NCBI RefSeq assembly: GCF_003859805.1
Contig: NZ_RQZG01000023.1
Coordinates: forward strand, 1-32,489
Length of the DNA stretch: 32,489 nt
Direction: 5' to 3'
From: Arachnia propionica
GTDB lineage: Bacteria > Actinomycetota > Actinomycetes > Propionibacteriales > Propionibacteriaceae
Shown: positions 15,717 through 21,970 of the stretch, piece after piece
Position numbering within the stretch: position 1 is the first letter of the stretch
Layout: each line of letters starts with the position of its first letter
The notes under the pieces: model-generated
The model's input: only the letters and a program-made list of their open reading frames with translations
Database searches by the model: none
What the model was told of the DNA's origin: nothing
Translations under genes and position numbers: made by a program

Positions 15717-16862
15717 GTGAACATCAAGGACCATGCCTCTCGGATGCCATGGGTGCTGTGGGGGATTGCGGCGGCGGTGACCGCCGCAACCCTGCCCTAC
15801 CTGGTGACCGGGGTCTCGGGCGAGATCGCTGCCGGGGCGCTGTCCGATGGGGCCAAGGTGCTGCTCGTGATCCACATGGTGCTTCCTGCCGTCGGGTTGG
15901 TGCTGCTGGTCCCGGCACTACGCAGCCCCGGCCCCGATGGGCTCGGCTGGCTGGTGGCCGGAGTCCTCTCTGGGATGATGCTCTTCGGGTCGCTGTTCCC
16001 CACGGCGGTGCTGGGGGCAGGCCTGATCGGGATGCGGAACAGGCGGCCGCTGCACGTCGTCGGGATCACCGCAGCGGTGGGGGCTGGGTTGGCGTGGTTC
16101 GTCACCCCGATCCCGGAGGATCGCGATGACTGGTTCGCCTTGGTGCCGTTGATGATCGGGTTGTGCTCTGCGACGCTGCTCGGGATGCTGCAGCGCGGTC
16201 AGCAGGAGTTGGCCGATGCACGGGTGGCGCAGAGCAGGGCGGAGGAGCGGGCCCGGATCTCGCGGGAGATGCACGACTCGCTCGCCCATCGGTTGTCGTT
16301 GATCTCGCTCCATGCGACGGCGCTCGGGAACCGCAGGGATCTGGCCCCGGAGGTCGTCGCGAGGACGGCTGCCACCATCCACACCATGACCGCGGAGGCG
16401 GGACGGGAGCTCAGGCAGATCCTCCAGGTCCTGCACGACGACGACTCGGGGGCGGCCCCCGTCGTCACCTGGCGGGACGTGATGGCGGTCCTGCAGCGGG
16501 AGACCGACGGGGGCCTGCGGGTCGACGCCGAGGTCGCGCCCGGATGGCTCCCGGCCTTCGAGGTGGCGGATGCCCGGACCCGACATGCTGTCCTGCGCAG
16601 CGTCGAGGAACTGCTCGGCAATGCCCGGCAGCACGGCGACGGCCACGCCGAGCTCTCCTTCGAGGTCACGGGGAGCGCGCTGGTACTGATGTGTGCGAAC
16701 CGCGTCGGCGGGGTGCGGCGGGTCCTTCCCGGGCACGGGCTCGGGCTGCCGGGCCTGGAGGAACGGCTGCGGCTGCTCGGGGGCCGCTTCGAGGCGGGGG
16801 CGACGGAGGGCTGGTTCCGGGCCCGGGCCGAGTTCCCCACCCGGGAGGTGGAACATGGGTGA
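15717..16862 (+). CDS. NarL-group sensor histidine kinase
   Basis: About 381 aa. The N-terminal half (to about residue 160) has five or six hydrophobic membrane helices with very short loops and no obvious external sensing domain. A short coiled coil (MLQRGQQELADARVAQSRAEER) leads into a HisKA_3 dimerisation domain, ISREMHDSLAHRLSLISLHA, with His186 as the phosphoacceptor. The ATPase domain shows EELLGNARQHGDG (N-box) and GHGLGLPGLEERL (G-box). The start is uncertain: the GTG at 15717 has a weak GTAGG upstream; GTG 15675 and ATG 15741 are in-frame alternatives. It overlaps the response-regulator gene by 8 bases, so the pair forms an operon. The signal is unknown; such membrane-embedded kinases often sense envelope stress. 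Confidence 0.83.
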   Translation: MNIKDHASRMPWVLWGIAAAVTAATLPYLVTGVSGEIAAGALSDGAKVLLVIHMVLPAVGLVLLVPALRSPGPDGLGWLVAGVLSGMMLFGSLFPTAVLGAGLIGMRNRRPLHVVGITAAVGAGLAWFVTPIPEDRDDWFALVPLMIGLCSATLLGMLQRGQQELADARVAQSRAEERARISREMHDSLAHRLSLISLHATALGNRRDLAPEVVARTAATIHTMTAEAGRELRQILQVLHDDDSGAAPVVTWRDVMAVLQRETDGGLRVDAEVAPGWLPAFEVADARTRHAVLRSVEELLGNARQHGDGHAELSFEVTGSALVLMCANRVGGVRRVLPGHGLGLPGLEERLRLLGGRFEAGATEGWFRARAEFPTREVEHG

Positions 16863-17508
16863 GCCGACGCCTCGGGTGACGGTCGTGATCGCGGATGACG
16901 AGCCGCTGGTCCGCTCGGCGCTGCGGCTGATCCTGGAGGGTGACCCCGGGATCGTGATCCTCGGTGAGGCGGCCGACGGGCAGGGTGCGGTTGATGCGGC
17001 CCGGCGGCTGCGCCCGGACGTGGTGCTGCTGGATCTCCACATGCCCGGGCGGGACGGGGTGTGGGCGTGCGAGCGGATCACCGCGACACTGCCCGAGGTG
17101 AGGGTGTTGGTCCTGACGGCCTTCGACACGGACCGGATGGTCGCGTCGGCCCTGCGTGCGGGGGCGGCCGGTTTCCTGCTCAAGGACAGCGCCTTCGAGG
17201 TCATCCTCGCTGCGGTGCGCGACGTCGCTGAGGGGGAACGACGGTTCTCCACGACCGTGCTGGAACAACTCGTCGCCACCACGGCGATGACCGCACCGGC
17301 CGCCCGGGTGCCGGACAACCTGACCGCCCGGGAACGTCAGGTGGCGGTGCTGGTGGCGGAGGGGCTGGTCAACACGGAGATCGCGGAGCGGCTGGGGATC
17401 AAGGCGGCGACGGTGAAGACCCACGTCTCGGTGTTGCTGGAGAAGTTCGGGGTGCGCAACCGGGTGCAGTTGGCGGTCGCCGTCGCGAACTGTGGTCTGG
17501 CTGATTGA
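16855..17508 (+). CDS. NarL/FixJ-family response regulator
   Basis: A 217-aa response regulator. Residues 6-125 form the receiver domain (VVIADDEPLVRSALRLIL, VVLLDLHMPGRDG with phosphoacceptor Asp60, LTAFDTD and the LLKDS lysine). Residues 150-217 form the LuxR-type helix-turn-helix (LTARERQVAVLVAEGLVNTEIAERL, then KAATVKTHVSVLLEKFGVRNR). The ATG at 16855 lies after GGGAGGTGGAAC and overlaps the kinase stop, so translation is probably coupled. With the upstream kinase it makes a DesK/LiaS-like two-component system. The regulated genes are not evident in the window. mutY follows after 50 bases and seems to have its own promoter. Confidence 0.9.
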   Translation: MGEPTPRVTVVIADDEPLVRSALRLILEGDPGIVILGEAADGQGAVDAARRLRPDVVLLDLHMPGRDGVWACERITATLPEVRVLVLTAFDTDRMVASALRAGAAGFLLKDSAFEVILAAVRDVAEGERRFSTTVLEQLVATTAMTAPAARVPDNLTARERQVAVLVAEGLVNTEIAERLGIKAATVKTHVSVLLEKFGVRNRVQLAVAVANCGLAD

Positions 17509-17558
17509 TGCACTCCGCTGCAAGCGTGTGCAGCGGTTTGGCTCCTACAGTGGTCCGG

Positions 17559-18443
17559 ATGGAACAGCAGGAGGTCCGACGACGAGTGGTCGCGTGGTAC
17601 GCCGAGCACGCGCGGGAACTGGCGTGGCGGGTGACCGGGACCAGTGCGTGGGGGGTGCTGCTGAGCGAGGTGATGAGCCAGCAGACCCCCGTCGCCCGGG
17701 TGGAGCCGGTGTGGCGGGAGTGGTTGGCGCGGTGGCCCACCCCGGCGGACCTGGCGGCCGCTGACCCGGCCGAGGTGCTGCGGGCCTGGGGCCGACTCGG
17801 GTACCCGCGCCGCGCATTGCGGCTGCGTGAGGCCGCCGAGGTGATGGCGGCGGAGGGCAACCGGGTACCCGATGACGAGGCCAGGTTGTTGGCGCTGCCC
17901 GGCATCGGCCGCTACACCGCGGCGGCGGTGATGTCGTTCGCGTTCCGCAGGCGGGCCCTGGTGCTGGACACCAACATCCGACGGGTGTTCGCGCGCCTGG
18001 TCGGCGGGCAGGAGTTCCCGCCACGCAGCGAGACGACAGAGGAACGCCGTCGCGCCGAGGAGTGGCTCCCCGAGGACGACGACGCGGCCGCGGCCTGGTG
18101 CGAGGCGGTGATGGAGCTGGGGGCGCTGGTGTGCACGGCGAGATCCCCTGACTGCGGGGCCTGCCCCGTCGCGCCCGGATGCGCCTGGCTGGCCGCGGGG
18201 TCCCCGGCCTGGGACGGCCCGCAGCGCCGGGGCCAGGCGTGGGCGGGCACGGACCGTCAGTGCCGGGGCCGCATCATGGGAGCACTGCGGACCAGCCCTG
18301 ACGGGGTGCTCCTGACCGATGTCGTCTGGCCCGACGATGTCCAGCTGGCCCGGTGCGTCGCCAGCCTGATCGATGACGGCCTGGCCCACCGGATCGAGGA
18401 CCGGCTGCGGCTCGGCCCACCTCGCGTCATGTCATGTGAGTGA
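17559..18443 (+). CDS. mutY: A/G-specific adenine DNA glycosylase
   Basis: A base-excision-repair enzyme that removes adenine mispaired with 8-oxoguanine. Residues 25-145 form the helix-hairpin-helix glycosylase domain: LLSEVMSQQTPVARV with catalytic Glu37, LPGIGRYTAAAV (hairpin) and VLDTNIRRV with catalytic Asp137. A [4Fe-4S] cluster loop follows, with Cys192, Cys199, Cys202 and Cys208 (C-x6-C-x2-C-x5-C). At 294 aa it lacks the C-terminal MutT-like 8-oxoG recognition domain of longer MutY proteins, as do many actinobacterial versions; a short winged-helix-like tail remains. I chose the ATG at 17559. A TACAGT -10 box (17546-17551) ends seven bases before it and no ribosome binding site is visible, so the message is probably leaderless. 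An upstream in-frame ATG at 17508 is less likely. Confidence 0.9.
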   Translation: MEQQEVRRRVVAWYAEHARELAWRVTGTSAWGVLLSEVMSQQTPVARVEPVWREWLARWPTPADLAAADPAEVLRAWGRLGYPRRALRLREAAEVMAAEGNRVPDDEARLLALPGIGRYTAAAVMSFAFRRRALVLDTNIRRVFARLVGGQEFPPRSETTEERRRAEEWLPEDDDAAAAWCEAVMELGALVCTARSPDCGACPVAPGCAWLAAGSPAWDGPQRRGQAWAGTDRQCRGRIMGALRTSPDGVLLTDVVWPDDVQLARCVASLIDDGLAHRIEDRLRLGPPRVMSCE

Positions 18444-18493
18444 GTTTTTTGGGATCTGTTCGTCGAAACGTACAACGCACCCCTGAAACTCAC
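18440..18493. terminator. Inverted repeat holding both stop codons between convergent mutY and LCP genes
   Basis: The arms GTGAGTTT (18440-18447) and AAACTCAC (18486-18493) are perfect complements separated by 38 bases. The mutY TGA (18441-18443) and the LCP TGA (18490-18492, minus) lie at the same place in each arm. A short TTCGTCGAA dyad lies in the loop. It may act as a weak bidirectional terminator; there is no proper U-tract after the full stem. Confidence 0.35.
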
Positions 18494-20361
18494 TGCTCCG
18501 GGTTGTAGGCGCAGGCGTCGGAGACGACCTCGGCGGGAGGGGGGGTGGTCTCGGTGGGCTTGCTGGAGGCGCTGCTCTTGCCGCTCTTGCCGGGTTTCTC
18601 GGTCTTCGGGGATTCGGTGGTCGGCTGGGTCTCCGTCGGGGCCGAGGGTTCGGGTGCTGCGGAGGTGGCGGCCGGGGTCGTGGGTGCGGGGGTCGTCTCG
18701 ACGGTGATGCCGAGGGCCTCCTGCACGGATCGACGCATCTCGGGGAAGTTCGGCTTGCCGTAGTCGTACCCGTGGGTGCCATTGGTGAAACGCAGGCGGG
18801 TGACGTTGGCGTCCTTCACCTTCAACGCCAGCTCCACGATGGGCTGCAACGCCTCCTGCGGGATGTCGGTCATCACCATGTCCTTCGACGCCTTCGCGAT
18901 GGCCTCGTAGGAGGTGAGCATCGTCTGGGGGTTGGCCTGGCGGATGACTGCGCCGACCAGGCAGGACTGGCGGGCCATGCGGTCGTAGTCACCGTCGGTG
19001 AGTCCGTAGCGGCCCCGGGCGTACCACATGGCACGGTAGCCGTCGAGCTTCTGGTCGGGGCCGGGCTGCAGGTAGCCGTGCGGCTTGACGCCGCTGTCCT
19101 GATCACCACCGATGGGCAGCTTCTTGTTGATGTTGACGGTGACCCCACCCATCGCGTCGATGAGCTGTTGCAGTCCGTCGATGTTGATGAGGACGAAGTA
19201 GTGCATCTTGAGTCCGGTGATGCCCTCCACGCCCTGCTTCAGGGCCTCGGCACCGGGATAGGTGGCGGGACCGACGGCCTTGGCCATCTGCGGGTGGTCG
19301 CCGCTGACGGTGCGCTCCCAGATGGCGTTGACGAACCATTCGGCGTCGTCCCCTCTCCCGGAGGTGAAGCCCTTCGGGAACACCTTGGCCAGTTTCGAGT
19401 CCTTCGGGAAGGGGACGTACTGGACGTTGCGGGGGATCTGGATGAGGGTCGTCGCGCCGGTGGCGGTGTCGATGGAGGCCACCATGATGGTGTCGGTGCG
19501 GGGGACGTAGACGCCCTTGTTGTCCTTCTTCCTGGCGGCGGTGCTGTCAGCGCCGAGCAGGAGGATGTTCAGCCGTGGGATGTCCTTCCACGGATTGTTG
19601 CCGGCGACCACACTGGGACGGCTCGTCGCGACGATGTCGTCCTGCTCCTTGAACACCGAGTCGACCAGTTCGCGGCTGGACAGGGCGTAGCGGGCGCCGA
19701 CGGCCAGCGGGGCACCGATGCAGAACGTGAGTGAGGTGACGAGGAAGGCGCCGAGTGCGCGTCGACCGAAGCGCATTCCGGGGGGACGGGTGAGCAGGTG
19801 GGTGGTGGTCACGAGCATGACCCAGGACAGGGCGAGCGCGACCAGCAGGGCCGTGACGATGATGAGCGAGTTCGGATTGAGGGCGATCCCGGCCAGCCGG
19901 GGCAGGTCGGTGACAGCGGTGTAGCCGATGATGCCGAGACAGACGAGGAACGTGAGGGGGGCCAGCACCCCGAGCAGTTTCGCCCAGCGTGGCCTGGTGC
20001 CGATCAGCCCGATGCCGGGGAGCAGGGCGCTGGCGGTGGTGAGCAGGAGGCTGCGTCCGAGCGAGGCCCGCGTCGGTTCGATCTCCGGCTCCGTCTCAGG
20101 TGCGGGACGCGCATGTCGGCCACCGTTGCGGGGGGCGCGATCAGTGGGGGTGTCGTCGCTGGGGCGGCGGAAGATGTCGTCGTTGACGGGGGGGACGGCA
20201 TGCCTGCCGAGGTCAGACTCCGTCGACGGCATGACGTGCCGGGGAGTGGGGGTGTAGTCGTCGGGGGCACTGCGACGGGGCCGCTTCTGGGTGGCCTCGG
20301 GGTCGGCACCACGGCGTGGAGGGTCGTCGCGGTGGACGCCGGAGTATTTTCCGTCGGACAA
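18490..20361 (-). CDS. LytR-CpsA-Psr (LCP) family cell-wall glycopolymer ligase
   Basis: A 623-aa membrane enzyme of the type that transfers glycopolymers from lipid carriers to peptidoglycan. An unstructured cytosolic region of about 100 residues, rich in Arg/Pro/Asp, is followed by about four membrane helices (LLLTTASALLPGIGLIG, LLGVLAPLTFLVCLGIIG, LIIVTALLVALALSWVML, ALGAFLVTSLTFCIGAPL). The extracellular LCP domain follows: NILLLGADST, VPRTDTIMVASID, TTLIQIPRNVQ, and YARGRYGLTDGDYDRMARQ, retaining the conserved Arg and Asp residues. The tail is Pro/Thr/Ser-rich and ends in a short cysteine-containing segment. Start: TTG at 20361, seven bases after GAAGGGAG; GTG 20403 is the alternative and has no good site. 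It is convergent with mutY. The multi-helix N-terminus is more elaborate than the single helix of typical LCPs. Confidence 0.87.
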   Translation of the reverse strand: MSDGKYSGVHRDDPPRRGADPEATQKRPRRSAPDDYTPTPRHVMPSTESDLGRHAVPPVNDDIFRRPSDDTPTDRAPRNGGRHARPAPETEPEIEPTRASLGRSLLLTTASALLPGIGLIGTRPRWAKLLGVLAPLTFLVCLGIIGYTAVTDLPRLAGIALNPNSLIIVTALLVALALSWVMLVTTTHLLTRPPGMRFGRRALGAFLVTSLTFCIGAPLAVGARYALSSRELVDSVFKEQDDIVATSRPSVVAGNNPWKDIPRLNILLLGADSTAARKKDNKGVYVPRTDTIMVASIDTATGATTLIQIPRNVQYVPFPKDSKLAKVFPKGFTSGRGDDAEWFVNAIWERTVSGDHPQMAKAVGPATYPGAEALKQGVEGITGLKMHYFVLINIDGLQQLIDAMGGVTVNINKKLPIGGDQDSGVKPHGYLQPGPDQKLDGYRAMWYARGRYGLTDGDYDRMARQSCLVGAVIRQANPQTMLTSYEAIAKASKDMVMTDIPQEALQPIVELALKVKDANVTRLRFTNGTHGYDYGKPNFPEMRRSVQEALGITVETTPAPTTPAATSAAPEPSAPTETQPTTESPKTEKPGKSGKSSASSKPTETTPPPAEVVSDACAYNPEQ

Positions 20362-20439
20362 GGCAATGCTCCCTTCACAGTTCAGACCAGTGTACTTGCC
20401 CACCGAAAGGCCATGATGATGCTGAGCTGAGCAGCGAGG

Positions 20440-20469
20440 TTGCCCCTGTCGACGGCCCTCGGCTACCCT
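20440..20469 (+). promoter_or_regulatory. tRNA-Ser promoter
   Basis: TTGCCC (20440-20445), an 18-base spacer and TACCCT (20464-20469) precede the tRNA by 11 bases. Spacing and position suit a stable-RNA promoter. Confidence 0.5.
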
Positions 20470-20480
20470 TGAGCGGTCTT

Positions 20481-20573
20481 GGAGGTGTCGCCTAGTCAGG
20501 TCTATGGCGCCCGCCTGCTAAGCGGGTTTGGGGCTCAACCCCATCGCGGGTTCAAATCCCGCCACCTCCGCCA
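20481..20573 (+). tRNA. tRNA-Ser(GCT), CCA encoded
   Basis: The acceptor arms GGAGGTG and CACCTCC pair perfectly, followed by discriminator G and CCA. The anticodon stem CCCGC/GCGGG encloses loop CT-GCT-AA, giving anticodon GCT (20517-20519), which reads AGC/AGU serine codons. A long variable arm (around TTTGGGGCTCAACCCCA) and the T-loop GTTCAAATC are present, as expected for a class II tRNA. At 93 bases the length fits tRNA-Ser. A serine-recombinase remnant follows directly. Confidence 0.96.
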
Positions 20574-20586
20574 GACGACGCTTACT

Positions 20587-20616
20587 CGAACCCTCGGTGG
20601 CAACACCGGGGGTTCG
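20587..20616. terminator. Strong hairpin after tRNA-Ser (13-bp stem, GCAA tetraloop)
   Basis: CGAACCCTCGGTG (20587-20599), loop GCAA and CACCGGGGGTTCG (20604-20616) pair along all 13 positions with one G-U pair. The GNRA tetraloop adds stability. It lies 13 bases after the tRNA and probably ends its transcript. It also spans the end of the minus-strand recombinase fragment. No U-run follows. Confidence 0.65.
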
Positions 20617-20628
20617 TTGCGTGTCGGG
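20597..20628. repeat. Direct repeat, copy A (32 bp) at one edge of the recombinase fragment
   Basis: It matches 21314-21345 at 27 of 32 positions by direct count; the shared core is TCGTTGCGTG. On the minus strand both encode a TQR(T/S)PG(V/F)ATE-type peptide in the same frame, and weaker similarity extends further 5' on that strand. It overlaps the tRNA-Ser hairpin. Confidence 0.6.
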
Positions 20629-21310
20629 GGCGCCTGTGGGTGTCCCCGTTCGTGTTGTGAGGGCCTGTGGGGGGTTCGGGGCGTCGTGGGTGGTCTCATG
20701 GTCGTGTGGTGGGGTTCTGGTGCCTGTGAGGGCGTCGTGGAGGGTGGCGAAGGGTTCGTTGAGGGTGGAGGTGGTGACGGTGGTGGTTTTGGTGGTGGTG
20801 TCGTCGAGGTGGATGGCTTCGAAGAGGGCGTGGCAGAGCAGGCCGCGGACGGTGTCGGGGACGTGGGTGTAGAGGGTGCCGATGTCGGTCATGAGGTCGA
20901 GGCAGGTGGTCAGGACGTCATGACCGATGGCCAGGCGTTGGTCGGTGTCGCGTTTCTCGTCCTCGAGTCGGGTTCGGGTGTTCTCGATTGTGCGGAGGCG
21001 TTGTTTGGCGGCGTCGCGGGGGATGTCGCCGTCGGCGAGGAGGTCGATGACGCGTTCTTCCTGGGCGGCCAGGGTGCGTAGTTGTTCGGTGACGGCGCGG
21101 TTCATCTCGCGGATGGTGGCGTGGTGGTGGTCGAGGGCGGCGGTGAGTTGCTGTTGGGTGCGTTCGGCCCATTCTGGGTGGAGGCTGATGCTGGCCACGT
21201 GGTGTTCGACGGCTTCTTCGACCAGTGCGACGGGGAGGTAGGGCATGTCGCAGTGGCCTTCTTGGCGGCCGCGGCAGAGGTAGTAGGCGTAGGTGCCGCC
21301 CGCTTCATCC
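20598..21310 (-). pseudogene. Large serine recombinase, C-terminal half only (zinc-ribbon and coiled coil)
   Basis: The minus strand encodes AGGTYAYYLCRGRQEGHCDMPYLPV, the last part of the recombinase zinc ribbon of large serine integrases. A long coiled coil follows (ATIREMNRAVTEQLRTLAAQEERVIDLLADG and LRTIENTRTRLEDEKRD), then a Thr-rich tail. The catalytic serine domain, the recombinase domain and the first zinc cysteines are missing, and the sequence above about 21310 is unrelated. The frame stays open to 20518 only because it runs through the hairpin and the tRNA antisense. It is the stub of an integrase from an element probably once present by tRNA-Ser; nearly identical 32-bp repeats bracket it. 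It cannot be active. Confidence 0.75.
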
Positions 21311-21313
21311 TCA

Positions 21314-21345
21314 GTGGCAAAACCCGGGGATCGTTGCGTGGTGGG
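21314..21345. repeat. Direct repeat, copy B (32 bp)
   Basis: This is the partner of 20597-20628. It lies at the junction between the recombinase-like sequence and unrelated DNA. The 186 bases that follow (21346-21531) hold no gene I recognise, only the leader of the lipoprotein gene. Confidence 0.6.
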
Positions 21346-21531
21346 TGGGACACCCGTGCGGGCACCTGCTCGCGGGGGGGCTGCGCTGTCGGTCAGGTGT
21401 GTTGGGCCCTGTTCCGGAGTCTTCCAGTGAGATCCTCGGCTGTCTGGTCGAAGGTGAATCCTTCTTGTCCTCTGGATGTGGTGTCCCGGGCGTGCATAAA
21501 CTGGTGTCATCTCGGAGCGGAGGTGGCGACG

Positions 21532-21957
21532 ATGCGCTGCTGGCGGTCAGTGACGACTGTGGGGGTTGTGGTGTGCCTGCTGGTGAGTGGGTGTGTCTCA
21601 GAGTGGGATCGAGGGATGCAGGCGTTGAAGGCTGATCCGATGGCATCGGTGAGCTGGGAGGGGTTGGAGTTGCTGGGGACGGTGGAGACGGTCAACGACA
21701 GTCCGAAGCCTTCCCCGCCGAGTATCACGTATTGCTACAAACTAGATACTTCAGTGAGCCGAGCAGTTGATGCTGTCATGGACTCTGCTGAGCAACATGG
21801 CTGGGCCGAGAATCCCGAGCTTAGAACTTCTCAAAAAGCTGTTGCGAAGAAGCTGTATGGCGAGCATGGGGGGACTTTAATTGCATCTGTCGAATCGGAT
21901 CGATGCTTGCAACGGTATCCAGACTTTCAGTTTCGGATATCTCTATTCTATTCCTGA
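21532..21957 (+). CDS. Small lipoprotein of unknown function, first gene of the SGNH-hydrolase pair
   Basis: A 141-aa protein with a lipoprotein signal peptide: MRCWRSVTTVGVVVCLLVSGC, where LVSGC is a good lipobox, so the mature protein starts at Cys21 and is anchored on the outer face of the membrane. I do not recognise the mature domain. It has one further cysteine pair candidate (YCYKLD and DRCLQRYPD) and ends FQFRISLFYS. The ATG at 21532 follows GGAGGT by seven bases. The stop lies 14 bases before the next ATG, and its TGA is part of that gene's ribosome binding site, so the two are co-transcribed. From about 21720 GC content falls visibly and codon use is looser than in neighbouring genes, suggesting acquisition from another source. 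Confidence 0.72.
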   Translation: MRCWRSVTTVGVVVCLLVSGCVSEWDRGMQALKADPMASVSWEGLELLGTVETVNDSPKPSPPSITYCYKLDTSVSRAVDAVMDSAEQHGWAENPELRTSQKAVAKKLYGEHGGTLIASVESDRCLQRYPDFQFRISLFYS

Positions 21958-21970
21958 GGAGAGGTGATCC

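Noticed and set aside
20518-20600. C-terminal extension of the recombinase frame ending in AGFEPAMGLSPKPA
   Set aside because: This is translation of the antisense of tRNA-Ser, not protein-coding sequence.
21082-21531. Upstream extension of the lipoprotein ORF
   Set aside because: It runs antisense through the recombinase coiled coil; the lipobox and GGAGGT site fix the start at 21532.
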